Numbered from the stretch's first letter, positions 7,353 through 18,762 are shown. The stretch is DNA of 44,363 nucleotides from Acidobacteriota bacterium (GCA_030278895.1 JARXKK010000010.1:1-44363); one strand, 5' to 3'. The notes: generated from the sequence alone by a model not told the origin. Numbers and translations: made by a program.

Positions 7353-10300
7353 CTAACGGGTCAGCGTGCGACGGCGGTGCTGCTCGAACCCGGGGGCCAG
7401 CGGTGGGTGCTCCCGGTCCGCTCCCAGCCGGACGACCACCCGGTGCACACGCCCGTCGTCCCTGAGTGGGATCGCGGCCGGATCGACGCGCTCGCCGTCG
7501 CACTCCGCGCGGGCGACCCCGCCGCTCCGGCCCTCGGGGTTTTCGACCGATATCTCGTACCGCGCGGAGCCGAACCGCCACGAGATCGAGAAGCCCGGCC
7601 AGGAGCCCGGCACGCACGGGTTCACCGAGAACGTGCTCCCCTGACGCGTCAGGCCGAGGATGCCCTCGAGCCCGACGCGGTACATCCAGCCGGCCGCGCC
7701 CGTGTACCAGGTCCAGCCGCCGCGCCCGCGATGCTGGGGGTGGTCGTAGACGTCGCCGGCAAGGACGTAGGGTTCCGTCTTGTAGCGATTGATTTCGGCC
7801 ACCGTGCGCGTGTGGTTGATCGGGTTGAGCATGTGGAACGCCTCGACGGCCTCGGCGCCATACCCGAGCCGCGCGAGGGCGAGGACCACCCATTCCGCGG
7901 CGTGGGTGTACTGGCCGCCGTTTTCCCGGACGCCCGGCACGTAGCCCTTGATGTAACCCGGGTCGAGGGCCGTGCGATCGAACGGCGGAGTGAGGAGCAG
8001 GATGACTTGCGACGCGCGGCGCACGAGATGCGCGCGCACGGAGTCCATGGCGCGCTCCGCGCGCTCCCGCGGCGCCGCGCCCGAGAGGACGGCCCACGTC
8101 TGGGCCACGGAATCGATCCGGCCTTCATCGTTCTGCGCGGAGCCGAGCGGCGTCCCGTCGTCGAAGTACCCCCGCCTGTACCAGTCACCGTCCCAGGCGA
8201 GCTCGAGCATCCCGGCGAGCCGCTCTCTCTCCTTCCGGTACCGGACCGCCCGCGTCGAGTCTCCTCGGGCCTCGGCAAGCGGCGCGAAATCCGAGAGGAC
8301 CATGTGCAGAAGCCATCCGACGAACACGCTCTCGCCGCGCCCTTCCTTCCCGACGCGGTTGTAGCCGTCGTTCCAGTCGCAGGAACCGATGAGCGGGAGT
8401 CCGTGCGGCCCCTGCGTGAGGCCCCGTTCGATCGCGCGCACGCAGTGCTCGAAGAGCGACCCCGTTTCGGAGGACACGGAAGGCTGCCCGTAGGACTCGG
8501 CCTCTTCGGGTGCCAACCCGGGGGCGGTCAGGAACGGCGCGACCTCGTCGTAAATGCCGGAGTCGCCCGTCTCCGCCGCGTAACGAGCGACGGCCCAGGG
8601 CAGCCAGAGGAGGTCGTCGGAGCAACGCGTCCGAACCCCGCGGCCCGAGGGCGGATGCCACCAGTGCTGGACGTCGCCCTCGACGAACTGCCGGCCCGCC
8701 GCTCTGAGAATGTGCTCGCGGGACAGTTCCGGGTGCGACCACGTGAGCGCGAGAACATCCTGGAGCTGATCGCGGAACCCGTAGGCCCCGCTGGACTGGT
8801 AATAGCCGCTCCGTGCGAAGACACGGCCCGAGACGTTCTGATAGAGAAGCCAGCGATTCATCATGAGGTCGAAGGAATCGTCCGGCGTCTTGATGCCGAT
8901 CGTCCCGAGCGTCTCGTCCCAGAATTCCTCCACCAGCGCAAGTTCGCGCGCCGCCGATTCGTGATTCGCGTGCCGCCGCGCGAGCCCACGCGCCGCCGCG
9001 AGATCCGGCGCCTGCCCCAGCACGAAGACGACCTGCCGCGTCTCCCCGGGCTGAAGCGCGATCGAGACGTGCATCGCGGCGCAGGGATCGAGGCCCGCCC
9101 CGAAACGCCCGCCGAGCGGCAGCCGGGAAAGAGCGCCCGCGCGCCTGAGAGATCCGTTGCGGCCGAGCACCTCCAGACGGTCGCCGGTCGCCGAGACGAC
9201 CGGTTCGCTCGACGCCGCGAAGGCGACGCGGCCCGCGAAGTCCGCGTTGTAAGGGTTTCGCGCCAGGAGCGCGCCGGTCTCCTCGTCGCGCTCGGTCACG
9301 ACGAACCGCGACTCTCCCGTCCGGGGCGGGCCGAGACTCCACTCCGCGTAGCTGAGGAGCGTCAGGCGACGCGGCTTCGGCCCGCGATTCGTGAGGGTGA
9401 CGACCGAGAGTTTCACGGGATCGTCTTTCGCCACGAAGACGGCGAGCTCCTGTTCGATGCCGTCCGCCGCGCGCTGGAAGCGCGTCACGCCGGCCGCGTG
9501 CCGCACGATCCAGCGCGGGGACCGCGGCGTGCGCTTCAGGGGGGCCGGTGTCGCGCCCCAGATGCGGCCCGTCTCCTCGTCGCGGATGAAGATCGCCTCC
9601 GCCGTGGGATCCGATACGGGGTCGCTCGCGAAGGGCGTGAGCCGGTTTTCACGGCTGTTCTCCGACCACGTCGTGGACGCGCCCGACGCCGTGACGATCG
9701 TGCCGAAGCGGGCATTCGCGATGACGTTCGACCACGGAAGCGGCGTCTCGGCGTTGCCCGTGAGCACGACCACGTACTCCCGGCCGTCCGGCGAGAAGCC
9801 CCCGACCCCGTTGGGCAGGACGAGCGGAGGACCGGGCGGCTCCGCGTCGTTTGGCTCGCCCTCGTCGACGAGAGGCTCTCCCAGAGGAACCGGCGGCTCG
9901 GGGCCGGTTCGATCGAGCTGGCCCGCGAGCTCGCCCCGCTCTCCCGAGAGAACGGCGCGCGCGACCGTCAGGAGGAGGATGCGCTCCGCCTCGGGCATCC
10001 CGTCGCCGCGGAGCAGGAAGACTCCGCCGGGACGGTCCTTCCAGGTCGACCACGATCCCCCTTCGACGAGCGCCGTGAGCTGTTCCTGCATTTCGTCGAG
10101 GTAGCTCACGGGGTGCTCGTTCAGGACGACGAGGTCGGCCTTCAGTCCGACGAGACGCCAGTACTCCTGCGCTTTCAGGACCTGCTGGACGAGGGGCAGG
10201 TCGTCGGACTCGACGACGCGGACGAGGACGATCGGGAGGTCGCCCGAGATCCCGTGGCCGTAGAGGCCCCCCTGTCCGAGCGTGTTCTTCACGAGGATCT

Positions 10301-13300
10301 CCCCCGATTCGCGCAGGGAGGCGTCGCAGAAGAAGACACGTGACCCGAGGCGGTCGAAGAGCTGGGCCTCGTCCGCCTGAATCCCGAGGTGTCCGCGCGC
10401 GACTTGCGCGTGCGTGTGCGCGAGATGAAACGCGCGCGCCGCGGCGCCCGTGTCGTGATACTTCTGCGCGAGTGTCCGCGCGCGGGCCTCGTCCGCGGCG
10501 ACCCCCGTCGCGAAGCAGAGGCGCACGGCACCGCCCGGGGCGAGGCGCACGCGCGTTCTCAGGCTCAGGATCGGATCGAGGACGGCGCCCGTCGTGCCCG
10601 ACAGAGCGCGTCCGTCGAGCGCCTGGGGATCGTCCGTCCCCCGCCCGCGGCCGAGGAAGCGAGCCCGGTCCGTTTCCCACTCGATCGGCGCCTGGATGCG
10701 GCGGTCGAGGCTCAGGACGTGAAGCGCCCACAGACTCGGGTCGCCCGTCGCCCGCGGGCGCCGGTGCGCGAGGAGCGCCGTGCTCTCCCCCGCCCAGGTC
10801 GTCTCGACGAAGAGCTTGCCGAACGCGGGATGCGCCAGGTCTTCCGCGATCGTCCCGAGGGAGATCTCCGTGTAGCTCGTGACCTCGATCTCGCGCGGCC
10901 TCTCGCTCCGGTTCTGGAGCGTGATCCGGCGGACCTCCACGTCGTCTTCCGGCGACACTCCGACCTCGAGCCGCGTCTCGATCCCGTGGTCCCGGCGCCT
11001 GAAGACCGACCTTTCGGACAGGAAGTCGACGACGTATTCGTCCGCGTCGCGGCAGGTCGGCTGATACGTCGCCGACCAGACGTCCCCCGAGTGGACGTCT
11101 CTCAGGTAGAGGAATTGGCTGCCCGGATCCGCCGTCGGGTCTTCCCGCCACCGCGTGACGGCGCGGTCTTTGTAAAGGCTCGCTCCCCCGCCCGCGTTCG
11201 TCATGATCGAGACGTAGGCGCCGTTTCCGAGGATGTGCGCGCGCGGATAGGGCGAATGCGGCGACCGGAGGCGGCGCGGCGCCACGGCCACGACGGGAGC
11301 CGCGGCGTGGGATTCCTCCGCGGGGCGTGGGTCGATGATCGGGGCCTGTCTCGGCACCCGCTCCTGGAGCAGCAGCTCGGTGGCCTTCACTCGGGGGTCT
11401 CCATGAAAGCGCTCGACCATCACGTCTTCCAGGAGGACGTTCGCGATGGCCACGAGCATCATGCCCTGGTGATGCGCGAAATGCGCCTTGACCAGGTGGC
11501 CGGCGGGCTCGACCTCGCGTTCGTCCGGGGAGAGGCGGCGATCGGTGTGATCGACGGCTTCGTAGAAGCCCCAGGCCCCGCGCGCGCCCTCGTCCGCGAG
11601 CCGCCTGAGGTTGGCGACAGCCGCGGATGGATCCACGAGCGCCGCGAGAGCCGTCGCATACGGGGCGATGACGAGCTCGTCGCCAAGGCCCCTCTTGAGC
11701 CCGAGGCCCGGAACGCCGAAGGCCTTGTACTGGTATGTCCCCTGGCGGTCGACGAGCGCATAGGCCGACTCGGAGATCCCCCACGCCACGCCGCGCGACT
11801 TCGCATAAGACCGCTGGCGCTTCACGACCATGCGGCAGGACTCGTGGAGCAGAGTCCCGGGATAGCTGCGCGTCAGGAGGAGGGGCTTGAGGTACTCGAA
11901 CATCGAGGCGCTCCACGACACGAGAGTCGGGACTCCCTCCACGCTCACGACGAGCCGGCTCAGGTGGAACCAGTGGCTCTGCGGCACGTCCCCCTTGGCG
12001 ATCGCGAAGAAGCTCGCGAGCCGTGCCTCCGAGGCGAGAAGATCGTAGGAAGAGGCGTCCAGCCGGCCCGGACCGTTCGCGTCGGCCAGGCGGTAGCCGA
12101 TCGCGAAGAGCTGCCGGTCCGCCCGATAGAGGAAGGCGAAGCGCATCCCGTCCGCCAGCGCCGACGCGCGGGCGGCGAGCGGGACGAGCCTCGGTTCCAG
12201 ATCGCTTCGCGAGCGCGCCAGCGTCAGAAGTCCCTGCGCGAGCGCCACGAGCGCGCAAGCGAGGTTGCCGCTGTCGACCGTCGACACGTACCGCGGGGCG
12301 AGAGGAGCGAGCGTCCGCGTGTCGTACCAGTTCAGGAGGTGACCCTCGTGGTGTTCGAGTCCTTCCACGGTCGCGATCGTCCGCTCGAGCCTCGCCAGCA
12401 TCTCCTCCGCCTTCAGGAGGCCGAGATCCTGTGCCGCGAGCGTGGACAGGAGGGCCATGCCGATGTTCGTCGGGGACGTCCGGTGGGCCACCGTGGGGCC
12501 CGGGTTCTCCTGGTAGTTGTCCGGCGGGAGACCGTGATCCCCGTCGCGGTCGAGCTGCTCGAAGAAGGCCCACGTCGTGCGCGCGACGTCGACGAGATAG
12601 GCCCGGTCGCCTTCGGAGAGTCTGGGTTTCGTCGCCTCGAGCGGCCGGCTCAGCCAGTAGGCCACGAAAGGTGCCGCCATCCACGCGGCCGCGAGCGGAA
12701 TCGCAAGCCAGAGGGCGCGGGGACGCATCGAAAGAGTCATCACGACGACCGCGAGGGCGATGAGAGGGCTCGCGATCATCTCCGCCACGAACGAGCGCGC
12801 GCCGGCCCTGAGAAGCCCCGCCGCGCGCGCCGCCTGGGCGGCGGCGGTCTCCCATTCGAGGAGGCGCCTTTGGGTGACGAGCAGCCGGACGAGCGTCAGG
12901 CTGATCGCATGCACCGTGTCCCACGCCTGCTGGGCGAGGAGCACGAGCGCCAGGAACGCCTGCGCGGCGGCCGTGGCGAGGTCCGTCAGCGCGCCTCGCA
13001 CGTAAACGCGCACGGGTCCGCGCCCGCGCGCGACGAGCGAGCCTCCCATCAGCGCGAAGACGAGAGGAAGGGCGAGCACGGTGAGACCGAAGAGCGTGTA
13101 GAGAAGCGGCGCGCCGGGAAGGACGGTCCAGGCGGCGCAGAAGAGCGCGAGGAGAGCCGGCGACACGAGGCTGCGCCTCAGGTTGTCGAGGATCTTCCAG
13201 CGGCTGATCAGAGGAAGCCGGTTTCGCACGATGCCGTGCCGTGCCGGGACGAGCGTGAAGAGCCACAGGAGAATCTGCCAGTCGCCCCGTACCCAGCGGT

Positions 13301-15608
13301 GCTGCCGCCGCGCGTGCGCCAGGACGTTCGCGGGGTAGTCGTCGACCACCTCGATGTCCGAGACGAGCGCCGTGCGGGCGTAGAGGCCCTCGAAGAGGTC
13401 GTGCGAGAGAAGCGCGTTCTCAGGAACGCGGCCCTCGAGCGACGCGACGAACGCGTCCACGTCGTAGAGGCCTTTCCCGGTGAAGATGCCCTCTCCGAAG
13501 AGGTCCTGGTAGGTGTCGGAAACGGCCCGTGAATAGGGATCCACCCCCGTGTGACCCGAGTAGACACGGGCGAACAGCGAATCCGCAGCGCCGGACTGCG
13601 TGATCGAGACGCGCGGCTGGAGGATTCCGTACCCCTCGGTGACGCGCCGGAGCTTCGGGTCCACGTGCGCCTGGTGGAGGGGGTGCGCGAGGACTCCGAT
13701 CAGGGCCCGCGCCGTTCCGCGCGGGAGCCGGGTGTCGGAATCGAGCGTCAGGACGTAGCGGACGGACGGGAGAATCGCCACGTCGCCGACGACCTGCGTG
13801 TAGCGCGTTCCCGTGGCTCCGCGGAGGAGGCGGTTGAATTCCTCGATCTTCCCGCGCTTGCGTTCCCAACCCATGAAGAGGCCCTCTTTCGCGTTCCACG
13901 TGCGGGGCCGATGGAAGAGAAAGAAGCGGTCGTTCCTCCCTGCCGCGTGGCGGGCGTTCAGCTCCTCGATCCCGGCGCGCGCCGCCGCGAGGATTTCGGC
14001 GTCGTCCGGAAGAGTCTCGGTCTGGGCGTCGACAAAGTCGCCGAGGAGAGCGAAGTGGACGTTCGCGTCCAGGTTCCCAAGGGCCTGCACCTCGAGGTGC
14101 TCGATGAGCTCACGCACTCCCTCCACGCTCGAAAACAGCGTCGGAACGACGACCATCGTCCGCGCACCCTCGGGCACGCCGCCCGCGAGGTCCAGCCGCG
14201 GGAGGCGGCGCGGGGGAACGAGCCCGGTCGCGATGCGTTGAATCAGGGCAATGGCGATCTCGCTCGCGGGCAGGAGGACGAGAAGGGACGCGGCGAGCAG
14301 GGCCCGCACGGAAGCACCACCCGCCCAGAGAGGCGCCACCGCGACGAGGACGCCGAGAAACGTGAGCCCGGCGATCGACGAGAGGTACACGGCGTCCGCG
14401 CGCGCGTAAAGCGCCCTCCCGATGCGGTCGAGAAACGGCGGGCGGAAAGCCACGTCCGTCTCGAGGTCGGGCCGTCCCCCGCCGATGAGGTGATACCCCA
14501 CGTGCTTCGCCCGTTCCTTCGACCCCGGGCTGTCCGTGGGCCGCCGGGCGCTCGCGACCGCGCGGAGCGCTACGCGGACCTGCGCCTCGCCCGTGGGATC
14601 GGCCAGCTCCTCGACCGCGTGGCGGTACACGTCCCGGCTGTCGAAATCCATGCGCCCGTAAACGCCCGCGGGGTCACGCCGCAGGATCTGCTCGATGAGG
14701 CTCACGCTTTCGACGTAGTTGCTCCAGTCCATCGCCGACACGAGGCGCAGGCTCGTGATGGAGTTCGCCGTCGAAGCCTGTTCGGTCGCGAGCCGCTGAT
14801 GCTCCGCGCGCACGGCGTCCTCCGCCGTCGTCCCCTCCTCCGTGAGCCTCCTCGTCAACTCGGCGCGCTGCACGGAAAGGCGCGGATCGAACTCGCGCAT
14901 GTGAAACAGGAGCTGCGCCACGAAGGCGGGATCCAGGACCCTGGGAAGCGGCACGGCGCTGTCGCCGCGCTCGAGCCGGGCCCGGATCTCGTCCGCGGCG
15001 CGGCGCCCTTGTCGCCGCGCGAGAAGGCCGTCCGAGAGTCGGCGGAGGTTATCGAGCAGCGCCAGCTTAAGAATGCTGGGCCAGGCCCACAGCTCGCCGA
15101 TCGTGAGCGGCGCCACGGTCTGGTACGCCTTCAGGAAGCGCGTCAGGCGTTCGAGATCGAGCCGTCCGTCCCCCGAGCGGATGAGCTCGACCGCCATCGC
15201 ATACAGCCGCGCCGTGCCGGCGTGCTCGCGGGATGCCAGCTTCGGGAGCTTGCGGTAGTAGCGCGGGGGCAGGTCGTGGCGAACGGCGCGGGACTCGGAT
15301 TCGAGCAGGTGGAAGTTGTCGAGCAGCCACTCCGCGGCCGGAGCGAGCGGCTCGCCCCGGTGCACGTCGTCGGCCAGCGCGAGGTACGCGCTCCGCAGTC
15401 GTTCCATGTTCCTCTCGAGGCGGTCGAGATGGGCGCGGCTGCTCCGGCTCGATTCGCGCGCAAGCGTGAGGTGCGCGGCGAGGGCCGTCGCGCGCTCTTC
15501 GAGCGTCTCGAGGCTCAGGATCTCCCCGAGGAGCGCCGGAGCATTCCAGCCGAGTCCGTCATCGGCGTGCGGGGCGTCCACGACTCGCGAGTCCCGGGCG
15601 CGTTTCAA
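7353..15608 (-). CDS. ndvB: Cyclic beta-1,2-glucan synthase (NdvB/ChvB-like, GT84 + GH94)
   Basis: A 2751-residue giant enzyme expected in the inner membrane. N-terminal helical region to about residue 400; hydrophobic segments near 413-460; GT84-type glycosyltransferase with [13 protein letters not shown] near 621 and [10 protein letters not shown] near 773; further membrane segments near 820-905 and 945-985. A glycoamylase-like domain follows ([14 protein letters not shown] near 1300). Two beta-sandwich modules lie near 1450 and 1925. The GH94 phosphorylase-type domain has [13 protein letters not shown] near 2405 (catalytic Asp) and [19 protein letters not shown] near 2550. Family role: builds, trims and cyclises periplasmic beta-1,2-glucan from UDP-glucose. 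TTG is the only start-type codon between the upstream stop and the coding region, with GGAGAG seven bases before it. Confidence 0.93.
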   Translation of the reverse strand: MKRARDSRVVDAPHADDGLGWNAPALLGEILSLETLEERATALAAHLTLARESSRSSRAHLDRLERNMERLRSAYLALADDVHRGEPLAPAAEWLLDNFHLLESESRAVRHDLPPRYYRKLPKLASREHAGTARLYAMAVELIRSGDGRLDLERLTRFLKAYQTVAPLTIGELWAWPSILKLALLDNLRRLSDGLLARRQGRRAADEIRARLERGDSAVPLPRVLDPAFVAQLLFHMREFDPRLSVQRAELTRRLTEEGTTAEDAVRAEHQRLATEQASTANSITSLRLVSAMDWSNYVESVSLIEQILRRDPAGVYGRMDFDSRDVYRHAVEELADPTGEAQVRVALRAVASARRPTDSPGSKERAKHVGYHLIGGGRPDLETDVAFRPPFLDRIGRALYARADAVYLSSIAGLTFLGVLVAVAPLWAGGASVRALLAASLLVLLPASEIAIALIQRIATGLVPPRRLPRLDLAGGVPEGARTMVVVPTLFSSVEGVRELIEHLEVQALGNLDANVHFALLGDFVDAQTETLPDDAEILAAARAGIEELNARHAAGRNDRFFLFHRPRTWNAKEGLFMGWERKRGKIEEFNRLLRGATGTRYTQVVGDVAILPSVRYVLTLDSDTRLPRGTARALIGVLAHPLHQAHVDPKLRRVTEGYGILQPRVSITQSGAADSLFARVYSGHTGVDPYSRAVSDTYQDLFGEGIFTGKGLYDVDAFVASLEGRVPENALLSHDLFEGLYARTALVSDIEVVDDYPANVLAHARRQHRWVRGDWQILLWLFTLVPARHGIVRNRLPLISRWKILDNLRRSLVSPALLALFCAAWTVLPGAPLLYTLFGLTVLALPLVFALMGGSLVARGRGPVRVYVRGALTDLATAAAQAFLALVLLAQQAWDTVHAISLTLVRLLVTQRRLLEWETAAAQAARAAGLLRAGARSFVAEMIASPLIALAVVVMTLSMRPRALWLAIPLAAAWMAAPFVAYWLSRPLEATKPRLSEGDRAYLVDVARTTWAFFEQLDRDGDHGLPPDNYQENPGPTVAHRTSPTNIGMALLSTLAAQDLGLLKAEEMLARLERTIATVEGLEHHEGHLLNWYDTRTLAPLAPRYVSTVDSGNLACALVALAQGLLTLARSRSDLEPRLVPLAARASALADGMRFAFLYRADRQLFAIGYRLADANGPGRLDASSYDLLASEARLASFFAIAKGDVPQSHWFHLSRLVVSVEGVPTLVSWSASMFEYLKPLLLTRSYPGTLLHESCRMVVKRQRSYAKSRGVAWGISESAYALVDRQGTYQYKAFGVPGLGLKRGLGDELVIAPYATALAALVDPSAAVANLRRLADEGARGAWGFYEAVDHTDRRLSPDEREVEPAGHLVKAHFAHHQGMMLVAIANVLLEDVMVERFHGDPRVKATELLLQERVPRQAPIIDPRPAEESHAAAPVVAVAPRRLRSPHSPYPRAHILGNGAYVSIMTNAGGGASLYKDRAVTRWREDPTADPGSQFLYLRDVHSGDVWSATYQPTCRDADEYVVDFLSERSVFRRRDHGIETRLEVGVSPEDDVEVRRITLQNRSERPREIEVTSYTEISLGTIAEDLAHPAFGKLFVETTWAGESTALLAHRRPRATGDPSLWALHVLSLDRRIQAPIEWETDRARFLGRGRGTDDPQALDGRALSGTTGAVLDPILSLRTRVRLAPGGAVRLCFATGVAADEARARTLAQKYHDTGAAARAFHLAHTHAQVARGHLGIQADEAQLFDRLGSRVFFCDASLRESGEILVKNTLGQGGLYGHGISGDLPIVLVRVVESDDLPLVQQVLKAQEYWRLVGLKADLVVLNEHPVSYLDEMQEQLTALVEGGSWSTWKDRPGGVFLLRGDGMPEAERILLLTVARAVLSGERGELAGQLDRTGPEPPVPLGEPLVDEGEPNDAEPPGPPLVLPNGVGGFSPDGREYVVVLTGNAETPLPWSNVIANARFGTIVTASGASTTWSENSRENRLTPFASDPVSDPTAEAIFIRDEETGRIWGATPAPLKRTPRSPRWIVRHAAGVTRFQRAADGIEQELAVFVAKDDPVKLSVVTLTNRGPKPRRLTLLSYAEWSLGPPRTGESRFVVTERDEETGALLARNPYNADFAGRVAFAASSEPVVSATGDRLEVLGRNGSLRRAGALSRLPLGGRFGAGLDPCAAMHVSIALQPGETRQVVFVLGQAPDLAAARGLARRHANHESAARELALVEEFWDETLGTIGIKTPDDSFDLMMNRWLLYQNVSGRVFARSGYYQSSGAYGFRDQLQDVLALTWSHPELSREHILRAAGRQFVEGDVQHWWHPPSGRGVRTRCSDDLLWLPWAVARYAAETGDSGIYDEVAPFLTAPGLAPEEAESYGQPSVSSETGSLFEHCVRAIERGLTQGPHGLPLIGSCDWNDGYNRVGKEGRGESVFVGWLLHMVLSDFAPLAEARGDSTRAVRYRKERERLAGMLELAWDGDWYRRGYFDDGTPLGSAQNDEGRIDSVAQTWAVLSGAAPRERAERAMDSVRAHLVRRASQVILLLTPPFDRTALDPGYIKGYVPGVRENGGQYTHAAEWVVLALARLGYGAEAVEAFHMLNPINHTRTVAEINRYKTEPYVLAGDVYDHPQHRGRGGWTWYTGAAGWMYRVGLEGILGLTRQGSTFSVNPCVPGSWPGFSISWRFGSARYEISVENPEGRSGGVARAECDGERVDPAAIPLRDDGRVHRVVVRLGADREHPPLAPGFEQHRRRTLTR

Positions 15609-15670
15609 GATATTCTCTCCGGTTTCGTCATCCCGTCACAGCCTACGCCTCCACGACGGCATTTCTTTGC

Positions 15671-16702
15671 TTACCGCGGGACGGCGTTGGACGGATCAAT
15701 TTTCGCCGGGAAAAGAGCGGGTTCGAGTCGGTAGCGCCCGAGCGCGTCCGAGGTGAGAGGCGAGACCGCTTGGAGCAGCCCGCCGAGGTTCGCGCGGGTG
15801 GCCTCGTCGATCGGCACCTTCGAGACGACCTCGACCGACACAACCGTTTTCGGGTAGCGCTTCGCGCCGCCCTCGCGGATAACGAGGTCCGTCATGAGCG
15901 GGTTCGGGTCGAGCACCTTCACGTCGGGATATCCGGCCGCCGCGAATGCCTGCTCCCAGAGCCGCTTCACATAGGGGAAGTGCGTGCAGTTCAGGCTCAC
16001 GACGATCGGGCCGGTCTTGTCGGGCCTCTTCTCGAGCCCCTCGGCGACGAACTTCTTCACGTAGGCGACCGTCTCGTCGCTCGCCGCGCCGCGTTCGATC
16101 GCGCCCGCGAGGCGGGGGCAGGCCTCGCCGACGACCTGGCCGGCCGGGACGCCCTTCTCGATGAGGAGCCTCTTGTGGGCCCCGGACTCGATCGTCGTCT
16201 TCGTCGCGAAGACGAGGGCCGTCGCGTCCGGCTTCGCGGCGAGCTCTTTCCGGATGAGGCCGGCGCCGAGGCCCACGATCTCGATCGTCTCCGTGCCCCC
16301 GCGCTTCGCATGCGCCGTCCCGGGATAGACGACCGAAAGCGTGTTGCAGGCGATCAGGATGAGGTCCGGCTTGTAACGCGCTTCCATGGCCGCGAGGGCG
16401 CCGTCGAAGACCCGCACCCTGTCGGCCTCGAATTTCATGTCGTTGTAGCCGAACGCGACGTCAGGCTCCGCATTCACGAAGACGATCCGCGCCGATTGAA
16501 CGATCCCGCTCGCGGGCAACCGCGCGGCGAGATCCGCCGCGACGGAGAGGCCGCCGAGGCCGGAGTCCGTCACGACGATCGTGACGTCCGGCTTCTTTGC
16601 GGCGATGTCGGCGAAGGCCGCCGGCTTCTTCGCGTCGGCGGCGATGCCGAGCGCCGCGAGAAGCAGCGCCGCGAAAGAGAGCGAAGTCGTGAAGCGACGC
16701 AT
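15671..16702 (-). CDS. Exported aspartate/glutamate racemase family protein (MurI-like)
   Basis: A 343-residue protein with an N-terminal signal peptide (MRRF, hydrophobic core SFAALLLAALGIA, cleavage near ADA) ahead of a MurI-like fold. The racemase blocks are intact: VVTDSGLGGLSVAADL (Asp-Ser), LIACNTLSVVYPG (first catalytic Cys) and VSLNCTHFPYVKRLW (second catalytic Cys and His). It is longer than cytoplasmic MurI (about 270 residues) because of the leader and a C-terminal extension. Export means it cannot supply D-Glu for peptidoglycan precursors in the normal way, so it may act on free amino acids in the periplasm. It lies 62 nt upstream of the cyclic glucan synthase on the same strand. 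GGAGG is only one base from the ATG, an unusually short spacing. Confidence 0.82.
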   Translation of the reverse strand: MRRFTTSLSFAALLLAALGIAADAKKPAAFADIAAKKPDVTIVVTDSGLGGLSVAADLAARLPASGIVQSARIVFVNAEPDVAFGYNDMKFEADRVRVFDGALAAMEARYKPDLILIACNTLSVVYPGTAHAKRGGTETIEIVGLGAGLIRKELAAKPDATALVFATKTTIESGAHKRLLIEKGVPAGQVVGEACPRLAGAIERGAASDETVAYVKKFVAEGLEKRPDKTGPIVVSLNCTHFPYVKRLWEQAFAAAGYPDVKVLDPNPLMTDLVIREGGAKRYPKTVVSVEVVSKVPIDEATRANLGGLLQAVSPLTSDALGRYRLEPALFPAKIDPSNAVPR

Positions 16703-16778
16703 GCCTCCGAAGCTTACGCGCTCGGGACCCTTGACGCCGCAAATCGCGATAGCATCTCAGTCCAAGAGGAACAATCAA

Positions 16779-18101
16779 ATGACTGAACCGTCCCGTTCGC
16801 TGGGTGGCTTGCGCTCCGCCTTCGCGCCGTGCGTCCTCCTCGCGCTGGGCCTCGGCCCGGCCGGCGTGCTGCACGCCCAGCCGCAGGCGCCGCCATCGAG
16901 CGTGACGCTCAAGCCCGTCCGCCCGGGCCAGGCGCCGCCGAATCCCTACACGAAGAAGCTCATCGCCCGCGGGAAGCTTCTCGTCCTTTCCGGAGGCTGC
17001 AACACCTGCCACACGCCGTGGCGCCTCGATCCGAAGCTGGGAGTGCCCGCGCCCGACGCGACGCGGATGCTCTCGGGTCACCCGGAAGGCGCGCCCGACC
17101 CGGGGGGCGAGGTCGGCCCCACCGACATCGCGCTCATCGGCCCCACGTTCACGAGCTTCAGGCTCCCCTTCGGCACCACGTACTCACTGAACCTGACGCC
17201 GGACATCGACACGGGAACCGGATCGTGGACGGAGAAGATGTTCATCGACATCTTCCGAAAAGGACGACACCTCGGCGGCGACGGCAGGCCCGTGTATCCG
17301 CCGATGCCCTGGAGCTGGATCCGGTACCGATCGGATCAGGACCTGAAGGCGATCTTCGCCTACCTGCGTTCCATCCCGCCGCTCCGCAACCTGCCGCCCA
17401 CCGAGAAGATCCCGCCCCCCGTCGCGGACGCCGTCATCGCGATGAACGACAAGATCATCGCCCTGCAGAAGGATCCGAACGTGAAGCTCCTGGCGCCGCA
17501 GGGCGGGCCTCCCCCGCCCCCCGCGCTCGATCTCAAGCCCGTCGTGCGCGGCAGGGCGCCGAAGCGGACCTATCCCGCCGACATGGTCACGAAGGGACGG
17601 CTCCTCGTGATGGCCGGCGACTGCAACAACTGTCACACGCCCTGGGTCTACGACCCGGTTCTGGGAGCTCCCGCGCCCGACTGGACGCGGATGCTCTCGG
17701 GACACCCCGAGGGCGCGCCCGACCCGCAGGGCAAGCTCGGCCCGGAGGACAATCTCCTCGTCGGGCCGACGTTCACGAGCTTCCGGCTGCCCTTCGGCGT
17801 GACCTATTCGAAGAACCTGACACCGGACATCGACACCGGATCGGGCGGTTGGACCGAAGAGCAGTTCCTCGCGGTCTTCCGCAAGGGCCGCCACACGGAC
17901 GGCCGCACGATCGTGCCGCCCATGCCGTGGGACGGAATCCGGAACCTGCCCGACGCCGATCTCCGCGCCATCTTCGCCTACCTGCAGTCCGTTCCGCCGA
18001 TCCGGTGCGAGACCCCGCTGCCGAAGGTCCCGCCCCAGGCACTCGAGATGCTCGAGCGGGTGAACGGCATCAAGCTGAGCGGGACGGCGGGCCCGAGCTA
18101 A
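16779..18101 (+). CDS. Di-haem c-type cytochrome, internally duplicated
   Basis: A 440-residue exported protein with a signal peptide ending near HAQ (residue 33). It carries two CxxCH haem sites, GGCNTCHTPW (about residue 75) and GDCNNCHTPW (about 285). The protein is two copies of one domain of about 210 residues: each half repeats MLSGHPEGAPDP, GPTFTSFRLPFG, NLTPDIDTG and PPMPW. The Met in PPMPW is the candidate axial ligand. Likely a periplasmic electron carrier or dehydrogenase cytochrome subunit; the partner is not in the window. ATG at 16779 has AGAGGA eight bases upstream. Its stop codon overlaps that of the convergent VOC gene. Confidence 0.9.
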   Translation: MTEPSRSLGGLRSAFAPCVLLALGLGPAGVLHAQPQAPPSSVTLKPVRPGQAPPNPYTKKLIARGKLLVLSGGCNTCHTPWRLDPKLGVPAPDATRMLSGHPEGAPDPGGEVGPTDIALIGPTFTSFRLPFGTTYSLNLTPDIDTGTGSWTEKMFIDIFRKGRHLGGDGRPVYPPMPWSWIRYRSDQDLKAIFAYLRSIPPLRNLPPTEKIPPPVADAVIAMNDKIIALQKDPNVKLLAPQGGPPPPPALDLKPVVRGRAPKRTYPADMVTKGRLLVMAGDCNNCHTPWVYDPVLGAPAPDWTRMLSGHPEGAPDPQGKLGPEDNLLVGPTFTSFRLPFGVTYSKNLTPDIDTGSGGWTEEQFLAVFRKGRHTDGRTIVPPMPWDGIRNLPDADLRAIFAYLQSVPPIRCETPLPKVPPQALEMLERVNGIKLSGTAGPS

Positions 18102-18451
18102 CGCTTCTTCGCCCGCTTCTTCGTCTCCTTCGCGATCGTGATCTTGAAGCCATCGGGATCGGTGAGGGCGATGTCGCGCATGCCCCAGGGCTGGTCCGTC
18201 GGCTGCTGGTCCAACTTGCCGCCGCGGGCCTCGATCTTCTTCGCGAGGGCGTCGATGTCCTGCGTGGTCGTGCAGTAGAGACGGAACCCCTCGCCCTTCT
18301 TGCGGTCGCGGCCTTTCTTCCAGTCGTCCTGGCCCAGCATGAACGTCGTCTTCCCGGCCCGGAGCGACACGCCGGCGACGACCCCGTCCTTCATCCAGCG
18401 CTCTTCGATGGTGAAACCGACGACGTTCGTGTACCAGGAGACGCTCTTCAT
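18098..18451 (-). CDS. VOC (glyoxalase/bleomycin resistance) family protein, probably N-terminally truncated
   Basis: 117 residues from the only ATG in the frame. SVSWYTNVVGFTIEERW is the first beta-alpha-beta of a VOC half, and GMRDIALTDPDGFKITIAK is the last strand with a metal-ligand-like region. The C-terminus is a Lys/Arg tail. In-frame sequence upstream (DVSAGITANDL) encodes the missing first beta strand, but no ATG, GTG or TTG lies between the preceding TAG at 18496-18494 and this ATG, and the ATG has no ribosome binding site. The gene therefore seems to have lost its start, or used to be fused to the VOC remnant upstream, whose C-terminal half is in the same frame. Substrate unknown. 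Confidence 0.6.
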   Translation of the reverse strand: MKSVSWYTNVVGFTIEERWMKDGVVAGVSLRAGKTTFMLGQDDWKKGRDRKKGEGFRLYCTTTQDIDALAKKIEARGGKLDQQPTDQPWGMRDIALTDPDGFKITIAKETKKRAKKR

Positions 18452-18493
18452 GAGGTCGTTCGCCGTGATCCCCGCCGAGACGTCCGCCGCATC

Positions 18494-18762
18494 CTACTCG
18501 CGGTAGAGGGCGAAGGCCGCGCCCTGGGGATCGGCGAGGACGGCGAAGCGGCCGGCGCCCTCAAGGCTCGTCGGAGGAACATACATCCTCGCGCCGAGCG
18601 ACACGGCCAGGGCCGCCGCCTTGTCGCAGTCGGCCACGGCGAAGTACCGATGCCCGTGTTCAACTTCGCCTCCCAGACGCAGAAGTTCCCGCCCGTCGGG
18701 TCGGTGGTTGCGAGCTCGATCCAGCAGAAAGCTCCGGGCGCGTGGGACGTCACTTCGGGCAT
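18494..18762 (-). pseudogene. Collapsed two-lobe VOC family gene with internal deletions
   Basis: Translation from the ATG at 18762 gives MPEVTSHAPGAFCWIELATTD, the standard N-terminus of two-lobed VOC proteins of about 260 residues. It then jumps to DPTGGNFCVWEAKLNTGIG, which belongs at the end of the first lobe. The frame is then lost. In another frame the C-terminus of the second lobe is intact: HRYFAVADCDKAAALAVSL, then GRFAVLADPQGAAFALYRE and a TAG. Only about 90 codons of an expected 260 remain, with two deletions. It follows the S9 peptidase gene on the same strand. Confidence 0.7.

Noticed and set aside
9649-13266. A 1205-codon open frame on the minus strand inside the glucan synthase gene
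   Set aside because: It is a shifted frame of ndvB: rich in Arg, Pro and Gly, with no domain words, and typical of high-GC shadow frames.
10389-13532. A 1047-codon open frame on the plus strand opposite ndvB
   Set aside because: Antisense shadow with Arg/Glu-rich low-complexity translation; ndvB on the other strand has complete family motifs.
13551-15734. A 727-codon plus-strand frame over the ndvB start
   Set aside because: Antisense shadow; no ribosome binding site or recognisable domain, and it crosses the gene boundary.
16731-16755. Promoter for the cytochrome gene (TTGACG then TAGCAT)
   Set aside because: The spacer would be only 13 nt and the -10 is poor, so it was not annotated.
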